Assembly: GCA_022448105.1 (NCBI GenBank)
Contig: JAKVAV010000012.1
Span: 1-39,862, forward strand
DNA from: Flavobacteriales bacterium
Lineage (GTDB): Bacteria; Bacteroidota; Bacteroidia; Flavobacteriales_D; Cryomorphaceae
Direction of reading: 5' to 3'
Length of the DNA: 39,862 bases
Shown: positions 8,767-17,841 of the stretch, one piece after another
Position numbering within the stretch: the first letter of the stretch is position 1
Layout: each line of letters begins with the position of its first letter
Notes under the pieces: model-generated
What the model saw: only the letters and a program-made list of their open reading frames with translations
Databases searched by the model: none
Told to the model about the DNA's origin: nothing
Position numbers and translations under genes: made by a program

Positions 8767-8842
8767 TGAAAGAATGCGAGGCGTGGAAGGATTAAACCAC
8801 TCCACGGTGATTAACCTCGCGGCAGAAAAACTAGAGGTTCAT
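8767..8842 (+). other. Possible transposase HTH remnant overlapping a nested hairpin
   Basis: The plus frame reads DERMRGVEGLNHSTVINLAA, resembling the resolvase/HTH turn of IS1-type transposases ('mRgiervtgishtTVinWv'). It is only about 20 residues long and has stops on both sides. The same DNA forms two nested perfect 6-bp stems, GCGAGG/CCTCGC (8776-8781 with 8815-8820) and CGTGGA/TCCACG (8782-8787 with 8801-8806). Either explanation could be chance. Confidence 0.25.
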
Positions 8843-8930
8843 ATGGTACGAAATACTATAACTTCAATTAAATTTTTTATCGTTCGATTTCCAAAATAAA
8901 GCTACTTTGCCAAATATCATTTGTACGCTT

Positions 8931-9641
8931 ATGAAAAAAGTATTCTCTATACTTCTCCTTGCTGCGGTTTCTTCACCCATGCATTCCCAAAGCTTCACCA
9001 TCAGTGAAAACCCAGTGAACGTAGAGGTTAATTTGACTTCACAGACAAATCAGAATGAAGTTTGGGGAGAGACCATGATAACGAACAGCACTACCGAATC
9101 GTTAAATTTGAAATGGGAACGCATAGAAAATGAACTTCCTAATTGCTGGTTGACCTCGGTATTTGGAGTTTGGATTCAATATACTCCACAAATCAGCCAG
9201 CAAGAATTTGAATTAGCTCCTGGTGAATCTGGTATGCTGGCAATTACGATTTTCACCGACACAGAATGGAATACGGCTTACGGAGGTGAAGCAAGCATAG
9301 ATTTGCTTATCACCAACCTTGATGACCCAACAGAGACAGAAACTGTAGAATTCTATTTTAGTGTGATCGGCGAAGCTGAATGTTTGTTAAGCACTCCATT
9401 CGTTGAAAGAGATCAGATAACTTTATATCCTAATCCTACTGAAAAGCTCTTTCGACTTGGGAATACTGCCAAAGCGAGCAAACTTGTGATTTACGATGCT
9501 AGAGGAAAATCCATTTTGAAATACGACGTGAGGGTCAATGAATCCTATCGCATTGAAGAACTAGAAAAAGGACTCTACCTAGTCAGACTATTTGATGTCA
9601 ATTCGGAAATGCTCACTACAGCACGCTTAGTGAAAAGATAA
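8931..9641 (+). CDS. Secreted protein of unknown function with T9SS sorting domain
   Basis: A 236-residue protein counted from the ATG at 8931 (MKKVFSILLLAAVSSPMHSQ), which gives a canonical signal peptide; a TTG 24 bases upstream in the same frame is less likely. The middle region (about 25-150) is a beta-rich domain with 'TNSTTESLNLKWERIEN' and 'LAPGESGMLAITIFTD', reminiscent of an Ig-like or ASH-like fold that handles averaged surface interactions; no enzyme motif is visible. The C-terminus (about 160-236) carries LYPNPTEKLFRLG and ends in ARLVKR, a type A T9SS signal. It is first in a run of plus-strand genes, 44 bases before the next. Confidence 0.8.
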   Translation: MKKVFSILLLAAVSSPMHSQSFTISENPVNVEVNLTSQTNQNEVWGETMITNSTTESLNLKWERIENELPNCWLTSVFGVWIQYTPQISQQEFELAPGESGMLAITIFTDTEWNTAYGGEASIDLLITNLDDPTETETVEFYFSVIGEAECLLSTPFVERDQITLYPNPTEKLFRLGNTAKASKLVIYDARGKSILKYDVRVNESYRIEELEKGLYLVRLFDVNSEMLTTARLVKR

Positions 9642-9685
9642 TTGAAAATACAGCCCTAGAACGTTTAAACTTAAATCACCCTTCT

Positions 9686-11461
9686 ATGAAGAATTCACCA
9701 AAAGTAATAGCGAGATCAATAATGACTTGGTTGTTGCTCTCGATGATGCTCTTCAGCTCTTGCTCCACTTCCATTTCAAACGATGAGTCGACCCATGCGT
9801 CGACCAAATCTGCAGTTGAAATTACTTTCTCAGATCAACAATATAGCGAACCAGTTGATGGAAGATTAATTCTCTTAATTTCTGAGCAAGCGGAAACTGA
9901 ACCCCGATTTCAACTCAGGGATGACTCCAAAACTTGTCAAGCTTTCGGAATGGATGTAGACGGATGGAATTCAGGAGAGCCGTTGCAATTTGACATGGAA
10001 GCTTTTGGATATCCCATTCAAAGTTTTGCAGACTTGCCTTCTGGTGAATTTTATCTTCAGGTGCTTTTTCACAAATACGAAACCTTCTATCGAGCTGATG
10101 GTCACGTTGTAAAATTGCCTATGGATCGTGGAGAAGGACAGCAATGGAATAGAGCTCCTGGCAACCTTTACTCCACTCCTGTCCAAATTCAAATCAATGA
10201 AGGGGCCTTTCCTGAACTTGCCATTAACCTAGATCAGAAGATACCACCAATTGAAGAACCGGAGGACACGAAATACGTAAAGCACATCAAGATCAAAAGT
10301 GAGTTACTAAGTGAATTTTGGGGACGGGACATGTATCTCGGAGCTCATGTTCTTTTGCCGGAAGGCTGGGAAGAACATACTGATGTCAAGTACCCCCTGG
10401 CCATAATGCACGGACATTTTCCGAAGGACTTTAACGGATTTCGCCCCTCGCCTCCAGACCCCGATTTAGAACCTGTGTACAGCGAACGCTTTGATGTCGA
10501 GGGCTACAATATTATGGTTCAGCAAGAGGCTTACGATTTTTACAAAACGTGGACCGGACCCGATTTCCCAAGAGTGATCGCGATTAAAATCCAACACCCA
10601 ACACCGTATTACGATGACTCCTATGCCGTGAACAGCGAAGCGCAAGGTCCATACGGTGATGCAATAACATACGAGCTTATACCTCATATCGAAGAGCAAT
10701 TCAGAGGTATTGGAGAAGGCTGGTCGCGCTTCGTATATGGCGGAAGCACTGGCGGTTGGGAAGCCTTAGCAGTGCAGGTGAAATATCCCACAGAATACGG
10801 TATGTGCTTCGCAGCTTGCCCCGACCCGATCGACTTTAGAGCTTATTGCCTGGTAAATATTTACGAAGATGAGAATGCCTACTACAAAGAAGGCGCTTTC
10901 AGAAAGACGCTAGTCGCAGGACATCGCGATTATCTGGGAGATGTGGATGCGACATTGAGAGATATGAGCTACCGAGAATTGGTTTTAGGTACGAAAGGGA
11001 GGTCAGGTCAGCAGTGGGATATCTGGGAAGCCACCTACTCACCAATCGATGAAGATGGCTATCCACGAAGAATCTGGGATAAACGTACTGGCGAAATCGA
11101 TAAAGAGGTAGCTTCTTACTGGAAAGAGAATTATGATTTGGCTTATATCCTGAAAAGAGACTGGACCAAACACGGGAAAGACTGGGAACATAAAATTCAC
11201 CTCTACTGCGGAGACATGGACAATTATTATCTTAACAATGCAGTCTATTTGGCCGAGGATATCCTTTCGGAAACATCTGCTCCTTTCTACAATGGAGAGG
11301 TGGATTATGGAGACCGCGCGGAGCATTGCTGGAATGGCGACCATGAAAATGGAAACCACATCAGTAGACTTCGCTACCACCGAATGTTTATCAAAAAATA
11401 TGTGGAGAATGTGGACAAGGTGGCGCCTGACGGAGCTGACTTGAAGAGTTGGGATTACTGA
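9686..11461 (+). CDS. Esterase-like alpha/beta hydrolase lipoprotein
   Basis: A 591-residue protein with a lipoprotein signal (MMLFSSC, Cys26). Residues about 45-195 are a beta-rich N-terminal domain and 200-590 an esterase-D-like alpha/beta domain. Visible motifs are YLGAHVLLPEGW and YPLAIMHGHFP (oxyanion strand) and the nucleophile elbow YGGSTGGWEA (Ser354). An Asp in YCGDMDNYYL and His residues in EHCWNGDHENGNH are triad candidates. Relatives are annotated as putative esterases without known substrate. The preserved catalytic serine argues for activity. It sits between a T9SS cargo gene and a small lipoprotein gene, 44 and 48 bases away, plausibly one transcript. Confidence 0.8.
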   Translation: MKNSPKVIARSIMTWLLLSMMLFSSCSTSISNDESTHASTKSAVEITFSDQQYSEPVDGRLILLISEQAETEPRFQLRDDSKTCQAFGMDVDGWNSGEPLQFDMEAFGYPIQSFADLPSGEFYLQVLFHKYETFYRADGHVVKLPMDRGEGQQWNRAPGNLYSTPVQIQINEGAFPELAINLDQKIPPIEEPEDTKYVKHIKIKSELLSEFWGRDMYLGAHVLLPEGWEEHTDVKYPLAIMHGHFPKDFNGFRPSPPDPDLEPVYSERFDVEGYNIMVQQEAYDFYKTWTGPDFPRVIAIKIQHPTPYYDDSYAVNSEAQGPYGDAITYELIPHIEEQFRGIGEGWSRFVYGGSTGGWEALAVQVKYPTEYGMCFAACPDPIDFRAYCLVNIYEDENAYYKEGAFRKTLVAGHRDYLGDVDATLRDMSYRELVLGTKGRSGQQWDIWEATYSPIDEDGYPRRIWDKRTGEIDKEVASYWKENYDLAYILKRDWTKHGKDWEHKIHLYCGDMDNYYLNNAVYLAEDILSETSAPFYNGEVDYGDRAEHCWNGDHENGNHISRLRYHRMFIKKYVENVDKVAPDGADLKSWDY

Positions 11462-11509
11462 TTAGAAAACGATACATTGAACCGGCTAAAACCTTTTAAT
11501 CAATAAGTC

Positions 11510-12022
11510 ATGTTGACTAAACGGATTCTGCTCAAATCGTTTATCCTTTATTCTCTTTTCTCTTGCTCAAGTCCAAACAGTAGCATTGAACGAGAAACAG
11601 TAATTTCAAACCCTACCTCTAAAAATGAAAAGCAACAGACATCCTCCGAACCATCACCTCAACAAGAATCGGCCTTTGATGCCCTGAACAAACTTCAATT
11701 CAGCACCAATGAACAGAACCGCCTCTACTCGACCTTTCCGGGATCTGCACCGCTTTGTTTTGACAAAGACACCACCGTCACCATTTCACAATCAGAGTTT
11801 CAGAAGGTGCTCGTTGGATTTACACTTAACAATTGTGATATTCTTATGGCCTCAGAAAGTGAAGAACTCGCCTCCCAAGCTGCCCTGGCACAAGAAGAGT
11901 ACTCACTGACTATTTGCTTAAACGGTGAAGACAAGGCTTTCCAAGATAACCTGCTTTCCACTAGAGGAACTTGGATTCTTCCGAACATTCTAGGATTTAG
12001 AGATTTGATCATCGTTTGGTGA
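11510..12022 (+). CDS. Small putative lipoprotein, unknown function
   Basis: A 170-residue protein with a short N-terminal hydrophobic segment ending LYSLFSCSSPN, a lipobox at Cys19, followed by a Ser/Glu/Gln-rich linker (about 20-55). The remainder, with CFDKDTTVTISQSEFQKVL and NNCDILMASESEELASQAAL, is a small mixed domain I do not recognise. It contains three cysteines beyond the lipobox, possibly disulfide-bonded in the periplasm. It lies 48 bases after the esterase-like gene and 89 bases before the serine hydrolase. Confidence 0.6.
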   Translation: MLTKRILLKSFILYSLFSCSSPNSSIERETVISNPTSKNEKQQTSSEPSPQQESAFDALNKLQFSTNEQNRLYSTFPGSAPLCFDKDTTVTISQSEFQKVLVGFTLNNCDILMASESEELASQAALAQEEYSLTICLNGEDKAFQDNLLSTRGTWILPNILGFRDLIIVW

Positions 12023-12111
12023 CTGCACAATTCACTAAAATATTAACACTTTCGGTTCCTTCTTGCCACAAGCAGATCACTATTTTGCACTTCTTAAAAA
12101 TCCATCCCTTT

Positions 12112-13929
12112 ATGAAACTAAAATTCTTCTACAGCCTACTGTTCCTCACTTTACTCTCCTGCGGAGAAAAATCTTTAGAATCGGATTATCCTTCAGACAA
12201 AATCAAAGAAGTAGAATCCAATCTGGTTCCAGCAGTATTTATTGAAGGAGACTCTACTTGGAGCATCGAGGAGCGCATGGAGCATTATGGAGTTACGGGC
12301 GCGAGCATCGCCGTGATTCATAACGGTGAAATAGCTTGGACCAAAGCTTACGGAAACCTTGACAAGGAAAGTGGACGTCCTGTCACTACTGAGACTCGTT
12401 TTCAAGCAGCTTCGATCAGCAAGCCCGTGACAGCGTATGGAGCACTGACACTTGTAGAACAAGGCAAAATCGATCTAACAGCGGATATCAATTCTCAATT
12501 GACCGAATACCAAATCGGAGAAAATGAGTTTACTGCTGAGAAAAAGGTGAACGTTAAGAATTTGCTCAATCATTCCGCGGGCACAACCGTTCACGGATTT
12601 TGGGGATACAGCCCTGACCTTCCAGTTCCGACTTTGCTACAAGTCTTGAACGGACAAGCTCCTGCTAATTCCGATTCGGTAGTGGTCAATAAAGTGCCAG
12701 AGGAGAGCTACCGTTATTCCGGAGGTGGATACAATATCGTGCAACAACTTATGATCGAAGTAGAAGGGAAAACCTTCTCGGAAATTATGAGCGAAAATGT
12801 ACTTCAACCGCTGGGAATGACGCACAGCACTTATTCCCAACCATTACCTGATTCACTGCTCAAAGATGCACCGACGGGATACCTGCCGGATGGAACCATG
12901 GTAAACGGCAGGCGACACACCTATCCAGAAATGGCTCCTGCCGGACTCTGGACCACTCCAGAAGATTTAGCCAAGTTTGCCATCAATCTACAAGAGACTA
13001 TCAAAGGAATTAGCGATAAGGGATTATCACAGTCCATGACCGAAACGATGCTTACACCATTCGTGAGCGATGATTTCGGAATTGGCATTGCACTTCCGAA
13101 CAAAAACGGCGAACAATATTTCGGACACAGCGGTTGGAATGAAGGATTTTCCAGCGATATGGTAGCCCATAAAGACAAAGGTTACGGTGCTGTGGTGATG
13201 ATCAACTCAAATCATCCTGCCTTTATTGATGAATTGATTCGTGCAGTGGCACTCACCTACGACTGGGACAACTACTTTTCCCAATACGAACCTGTGCAAG
13301 ATGCTACCCCACTTTCCGACAAGGCTCATGGGAAGTATATAGTTCGCGGATTCGATTATATCGAAGTTTCCATGGAAAATGGTGAGCTCATGTATCGCGA
13401 CGGACCTGAAGAGAACCTCACCAAGCTTGTTCAGGTGAGTGATTCTACATTCGTGATCAGAGACGCTGACATACTTTTTCAATTCATTCAAAATAAGGAG
13501 AGTGGAATGATGGACGCCCATGTTTTAAATCCAAGCACCATGGAGGCTTTTGCCGTCTTTGGTCATCAGGTGGAAGGTGAACAACTACCGATTGAACTCG
13601 TGATGACAGGAGACTATGTTGGTGCCTTAAATAAGTACAAGGCCATCCAAAAGGCAAACAGCGAAGATCCCAATGTAAATGAAGACAACCTCAACATGTT
13701 TGGATACCGTTTTATGGGGGCTGATCAACCAAAAGTGGCCAAGGACATTTTTGCCGTCAATATGGTGCTACATCCCGAAAGCTTTAATGTTTATGACAGC
13801 TACGCGGAAGCATGCATGATGTTGGAAGAAAATGAAGAGGCCGTTGAGAACTACAAAAAATCTCTAGAGCTCAACCCAGAAAATATCAATGCACAAATAA
13901 CAATAGAAAGGATTCTTAAAGGAGATTAA
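12112..13929 (+). CDS. Beta-lactamase-family (class C-like) serine hydrolase with C-terminal TPR-like repeats
   Basis: A 605-residue lipoprotein counted from ATG 12112 (lipobox TLLSC, Cys17); the longer frame back to 12016 lacks a signal. Residues about 50-400 form a penicillin-binding/class C fold with SxxK as Ser101-Ile-Ser-Lys104, YSG at Tyr202 and HSG at His339, so all three catalytic motifs are intact. Related proteins are D-Ala-D-Ala peptidases, esterases or lactonases rather than true resistance enzymes. Residues about 410-505 are a lipocalin-like beta domain, common in this group. The end (about 515-605) has TPR-like helices, including YDSYAEACMMLEENEEAVEN and YKKSLELNPENINAQ. The last gene of the cluster from 8931; a hairpin overlaps its stop codon. 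Confidence 0.9.
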   Translation: MKLKFFYSLLFLTLLSCGEKSLESDYPSDKIKEVESNLVPAVFIEGDSTWSIEERMEHYGVTGASIAVIHNGEIAWTKAYGNLDKESGRPVTTETRFQAASISKPVTAYGALTLVEQGKIDLTADINSQLTEYQIGENEFTAEKKVNVKNLLNHSAGTTVHGFWGYSPDLPVPTLLQVLNGQAPANSDSVVVNKVPEESYRYSGGGYNIVQQLMIEVEGKTFSEIMSENVLQPLGMTHSTYSQPLPDSLLKDAPTGYLPDGTMVNGRRHTYPEMAPAGLWTTPEDLAKFAINLQETIKGISDKGLSQSMTETMLTPFVSDDFGIGIALPNKNGEQYFGHSGWNEGFSSDMVAHKDKGYGAVVMINSNHPAFIDELIRAVALTYDWDNYFSQYEPVQDATPLSDKAHGKYIVRGFDYIEVSMENGELMYRDGPEENLTKLVQVSDSTFVIRDADILFQFIQNKESGMMDAHVLNPSTMEAFAVFGHQVEGEQLPIELVMTGDYVGALNKYKAIQKANSEDPNVNEDNLNMFGYRFMGADQPKVAKDIFAVNMVLHPESFNVYDSYAEACMMLEENEEAVENYKKSLELNPENINAQITIERILKGD

Positions 13930-13935
13930 GAATCC
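13910..13935 (+). terminator. Stem-loop overlapping the hydrolase stop codon
   Basis: A perfect 10-bp stem, GGATTCTTAA (13910-13919) with TTAAGAATCC (13926-13935), and a 6-base loop. The TAA stop (13927-13929) lies inside the 3' arm. The bases beyond (TCTCCCTCTTCAAAATTTTC) are pyrimidine-rich but not a clean T run, so it may be a weak terminator or an mRNA 3'-end stabiliser. Confidence 0.5.
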
Positions 13936-14329
13936 TCTCCCTCTTCAAAATTTTCTATCTTTTGGCCGGCGATATATCACTTATAAGGAAAGCCACCTCC
14001 TCTAGGGAAATCAATTTGTCCTGGCATGAAAAATTCTAGAATGTATGCTACGCTTTAAGGCTGAATTTTAGGACTGCTCATCACTTAGAAGCTCTGAATT
14101 AATTGAAAATATCCAGTTGCGCTTGTGGATATCTAAGGCAATTTATAACTTGTAATGGAGAAAGGATTGTTGTGTTCCAGGTGATTGTCTGGACTCATGT
14201 CAGCCTGTAGGCTATCTAGACTCTGGTAAAAGATTCTCTGTATGACTGATGAATTAGTCTCCTTAGAGATAAAACAACCGCATAAATAATGCAGTCTACA
14301 CTCAATAAAATGGAAATAAGATTGAAATC
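13936..14329. other. intergenic, no gene recognised
   Basis: AT-rich spacer with only short self-complementary stretches (such as AGCCTGTAGGCT near 14205). No coding frame, RNA or convincing promoter is visible. Confidence 0.4.
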
Positions 14330-15079
14330 ATGAATCTAAAAAAAATTGAAAACACTAATATTTATGAGTTTGTCGCTGAGGGTAAAATGACCGAACAAGA
14401 TGCCAGAAATTTGCTCAACGCATTCAGAGAATTTAAAGAAAACGGAGAAAAAATAAATCTTCTTGGAGTAATAAGAAAACTACCCATTCCTGACTTTGCA
14501 GCGATTGATGAATTTTTTAATCTAAAAATTGAATCGCTGCATGTTGTCCAAAAATATGCGATAGTTTCCGATCAGACATGGCTAAAAAATCTTGTTCCGA
14601 CGGCAAATTTCTTTACTCCGAACATTCCCATTAAAACCTTTGATAGTTCCGCGCGAGACCAAGCCATACTTTGGTTGAATGAGCATGAGGTTAAATCATA
14701 CCAACCAGACGATTACCTCACCACTATGAAGATTGAAGAACTTGAGCAAGATGTTTTTGAAGTTGAATTTGAGCATGATAAAATTGACTTCGCTTCAATG
14801 AATACTTTCTGTCAAATTTTAGACAGAAAATCAAAGCATCAGATTAACCTGCTTCTAATTTTAAAATCATTCCCGGTATTTGAAAATTTAAAGACTCTAA
14901 TCAAAGGAATTCAGGTGGATTTGAAAGCGGTCGGCAAACTTGGTAAGTATGCAATCGTCACAGACCAAAAATGGATTGATAACATTTCAGGACTAGCAGA
15001 TTTTTTGACCCCAGGACTAGAACTCAAGGTTTACAAAATTTCGGAATTGGATGAAGCGAGAAAATGGATTTCGGATTGA
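14330..15079 (+). CDS. Tandem SpoIIAA-like (STAS-fold) protein
   Basis: A 249-residue cytoplasmic protein made of two copies of the SpoIIAA-like domain (about 1-120 and 128-249). Both repeats show the same landmarks: 'KYAIVSDQTWLKNLVPTANF' versus 'KYAIVTDQKWIDNISGLADF', then 'FFTPNIPIKTF...A..WL' versus 'FLTPGLELKVY...EARKWI'. The family has a STAS fold related to anti-sigma-factor antagonists, but the phosphorylatable serine of true SpoIIAA is not a defining feature and single-domain members of about 120 residues are the norm. The function is unknown, possibly lipid or nucleotide binding. It stands alone, 144 bases before the next gene. Confidence 0.8.
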   Translation: MNLKKIENTNIYEFVAEGKMTEQDARNLLNAFREFKENGEKINLLGVIRKLPIPDFAAIDEFFNLKIESLHVVQKYAIVSDQTWLKNLVPTANFFTPNIPIKTFDSSARDQAILWLNEHEVKSYQPDDYLTTMKIEELEQDVFEVEFEHDKIDFASMNTFCQILDRKSKHQINLLLILKSFPVFENLKTLIKGIQVDLKAVGKLGKYAIVTDQKWIDNISGLADFLTPGLELKVYKISELDEARKWISD

Positions 15080-15223
15080 AAAAAGCTGGAAGAGAATAAT
15101 TTATCACCGCAATTCCTCCCTGCTCGATGCAACTTCAATAGATGAGTACTTACAAGCACACTAAAACGATCATAAAACAATCGTTAATGACATTTTCGAA
15201 GACATGGATAAAAGTAGCATAAT

Positions 15224-16381
15224 ATGATCTCTAATAAACTACTCATAGTTTGTGCACTTAGCACTATAATGGGCAGCAGCCATGCCCAAAATCTAAATTA
15301 CAAGAACTTTACGTTTGATGGAAACAATAGAGAATATGCAGTTTATGTTCCTTCCAGTTATGATGGAGTTGTGGCATATCCATTACTATTCAATTTCCAC
15401 GGTGGTGGTGATCTCATTGACTCATACATGACAAATATTGACATGAGACCGATTGCAGATACGGCAAACTTTATATTAGTTTATCCCCAAGCAATTCCCG
15501 ACCCTGGGAATGGGGGATCAACAAGTTGGATGCATAAGGAACCTACTACTCATGATGATGTACCCTTTGTGGAAGCCATGATAGATTCCATTTCTGCTGA
15601 TTACAATATTGATTTAAATCGCGTCTACACGTGCGGGTATTCACTTGGTGGAGAATTCTCGTATGAGCTGGCATGCCAACTGAATAGCGAAATAGCTGCA
15701 ATAGGGGCAGTGGCAAGAACCATGGGCGCAGAAACATTCAACAACTGTTCACCAATTCACCCAACTGGTGTAATTACAATTCTGGGTACGGCAGATCCCA
15801 TTTCTGACTATAATGGAGTTTGGTATTTCGGTGTGCAGTACTACATGTCAGCAGATGAACAAAACGATTACTGGATTGATTACAATAACTGCGATACCGA
15901 GCCAGTAATATCTGCTATTCCAGATTCTTCTCCCTCTGATGGAAGTACAGTAGAAAGGTATACTTGGTCTAATGCAGATGGGTGTGCATATTTAGAGGAA
16001 TTAAAAGTTATTGACGGTGGTCATGACTGGCCAGGGAGCTTCGGAAATATGGATATTGACGCATCAGGAGAAATATGGAATTTCGTCTCTCGCTATGACA
16101 TAAATGGTCTAATTAATTGTAGTACGATGCGCACAGAGAATGGGATTTCAGAATCTCAAAAACCATTTAAGGTATATCCTAACCCATTTGACAACTACAT
16201 TGAGGTTGAAACTACTCTTGATGGCATTCATGACTTTAGATTATACGATTTACGCGGTAAACTATGGATCGCAGGGGATTTGACGTCGGATAAAAATACA
16301 ATCGATCTCACTCTATTACCTCCAAACCTTTATTTATTACAGGTCAAAAATCAAACGAAAAGAATCCTAAAAATTGAATAA
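15224..16381 (+). CDS. PHB-depolymerase/feruloyl-esterase-like protein with T9SS sorting domain
   Basis: A 385-residue secreted esterase. The signal peptide ends near SSHAQ (residue 22). The LpqC/PHB-depolymerase-type alpha/beta domain spans about 30-295: oxyanion motif LLFNFHGGGD, nucleophile CGYSLGGEFS (Ser140), acid LGTADPISD (Asp191) and histidine DGGHDWPG (His267). This pattern matches feruloyl or acetyl-xylan esterases and short-chain polyester depolymerases; the substrate cannot be settled from sequence. The C-terminal 75 residues (KVYPNPFDNYIEVE to RILKIE) are a type A T9SS signal, so the enzyme acts outside the cell. It lies 65 bases upstream of the next gene. Confidence 0.9.
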   Translation: MISNKLLIVCALSTIMGSSHAQNLNYKNFTFDGNNREYAVYVPSSYDGVVAYPLLFNFHGGGDLIDSYMTNIDMRPIADTANFILVYPQAIPDPGNGGSTSWMHKEPTTHDDVPFVEAMIDSISADYNIDLNRVYTCGYSLGGEFSYELACQLNSEIAAIGAVARTMGAETFNNCSPIHPTGVITILGTADPISDYNGVWYFGVQYYMSADEQNDYWIDYNNCDTEPVISAIPDSSPSDGSTVERYTWSNADGCAYLEELKVIDGGHDWPGSFGNMDIDASGEIWNFVSRYDINGLINCSTMRTENGISESQKPFKVYPNPFDNYIEVETTLDGIHDFRLYDLRGKLWIAGDLTSDKNTIDLTLLPPNLYLLQVKNQTKRILKIE

Positions 16382-16446
16382 GAGTAAGGGGTAAGAGCAT
16401 AGGATTATGGTTATATCGCTGAGCTAAAAAGCAAAGAAACGATAGT

Positions 16447-16971
16447 ATGCGAGAAATATTAATTGCCCTATTACTCCTGAGCTCAATAAGCGGAATATAT
16501 GCCCAAGATTCGACATCCAGCTACATCAAATTGAAGGAGGACAAATTCTCACTAAATCTTCTGATCAACCCAGCCATACATTATGAAACGAAAATAGCCG
16601 AGCAAAAGTCCCTAAAATTTGGACTTGGCCTAACGACGATTATTGGAAAAGACGGAAATGAAATAGGCACAGCTTCGTTTTTTTCAACTGCTTATCGGAT
16701 TTATTACGAGAATAGTGATCCAGAACTATCTTATAATTCAGGTAGCTATTACGGTGCCAAAGGGAAGATAATACTAGATGCTCGGGACATCGAGGGTAGC
16801 TTATTCACACCTGACAAGGCGATCCAAATCAATGGAATTTGGGGATTTCAAGACAATTATGAAGGCGGTTTTTACTGGGGCGGAACAATTGGCCCAGGCA
16901 TTACAATAAACACGGACTACAGTATTAAATTCTCCCCTTTGTTTGACTTACAACTAGGATTTAATCTTTAG
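16447..16971 (+). CDS. Probable envelope beta-barrel protein, unknown function
   Basis: A 174-residue protein with a clear signal peptide (MREILIALLLLSSISGIYAQ). The mature part is rich in alternating hydrophobic/polar strands (SLNLLINPAIHYETKI, SLKFGLGLTTIIG, GGFYWGGTIGPGITI) and ends FSPLFDLQLGFNL. This looks like a small outer-membrane barrel or barrel-like periplasmic protein. No specific family is recognised. It follows the T9SS esterase on the same strand and may share its transcript. Confidence 0.65.
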   Translation: MREILIALLLLSSISGIYAQDSTSSYIKLKEDKFSLNLLINPAIHYETKIAEQKSLKFGLGLTTIIGKDGNEIGTASFFSTAYRIYYENSDPELSYNSGSYYGAKGKIILDARDIEGSLFTPDKAIQINGIWGFQDNYEGGFYWGGTIGPGITINTDYSIKFSPLFDLQLGFNL

Positions 16972-17130
16972 GCACGAGTTCTTCTGAAATGGTCGAACTG
17001 ACTGAGAACGAATAAAATAAAAATTGAGTTTTTTTGTTTTCAATTGAGAGGTACTGATAGGAGACTCATGACTTTCAATTTTATTTATAGTAAATACGAC
17101 TTTTCTAAGCGTTTCATTGGCGAGACTTAC

Positions 17131-17436
17131 CCACTCATTGAATTAGTTCTTCGATGGTTGCAGAAGTTGATAAACGCTTGGCACGGGAAACTGAGCTCAT
17201 CGCGTTTAATGGTTAGAAAGAAGCAGTCGATGTGTGCATCGTTTGTCGTCCTTCATTTTCCACGCAGAGGCTTCTTACCTGTTTGTGAAATTTCTCTTTT
17301 TCGAGGGCTTTAATCTCATCTTTCTCACTTTTTCCAGAGAAAACCTTGTCCGCATTCCCCAGCAAGTCCTTCTTCCATTGAGGTTTTTGACTGGGTGCAA
17401 CTCAAAACGAGCAGATAGCGCTTGAATGGTCTCTCT
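17131..17436 (-). mobile_element. Internally deleted IS3-type transposase remnant
   Basis: On the minus strand an OrfA block reads RETIQALSARFELHP, then after a frameshift PQWKKDLLGNADKVFSGK and SEKDEIKALEKEKFHKQ, matching the 'LSsrFelHpnqIsqWKkellen' signature of IS3 OrfA. About 30 bases beyond it, an apparent OrfB C-terminal piece reads FFLTIKRDELSF and AFINFCNHRRTNSMSG ('F..tiK.E...f..fiefYN.RR.H'). Almost all of OrfB, including the DDE core, has been lost between them. The element is dead and differs from the copies at 1 and 6494. The OrfA part is the firmer call. Confidence 0.6.
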
Positions 17437-17841
17437 CCCCAAGTAGTTCGAGGACTTAATTGGTACAAAGGGAGCGCTGAACATTATTCTATTCATATTG
17501 ACAGAAATTCAAGGTGCCGAAATTCCTGTCCTAGTTTTCCCTTACTAGTGCAAAAGGAAAGCAAACACCCTGAAGTATCAACCTGCCAATTTTACATCAA
17601 CGAAAAATAATCATTTGGCTTTGCCAGAAACGACTCTAAATCCAATTGGACAGAGCAATATGCGCACAGGGAAGACCACTTACTAAGAGGTATCGGATGA
17701 AATCCTTGAAAACGGAACGAGCATTTTTCAAATGCTTTTCAGGAACCTAAAGGCGTTTTAATCCTTTACCTACGATCAGTTAGAAATTGTAACACGAAGA
17801 AAATGCCTTGCCAAACTATCTTCATTCAATATCTTTCCGAC
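17437..17841. other. intergenic, no gene recognised
   Basis: Spacer between the IS remnant and the S9 peptidase. Short open frames on both strands lack recognisable motifs. A loosely promoter-like arrangement, TTG-N19-TATCTTTC, lies just before the peptidase ATG, but the -7 box deviates from TAnnTTTG. Confidence 0.35.

Noticed and set aside
12112-13929. Antibiotic-resistance beta-lactamase
   Set aside because: The SxxK/YSG/HSG motifs are shared by peptidases and esterases, and the extra domains and lipoprotein anchor make a resistance role unlikely.
17044-17425. Plus-strand frames of 60-90 codons
   Set aside because: They are antisense to an IS3-type remnant whose minus-strand translation matches OrfA motifs.
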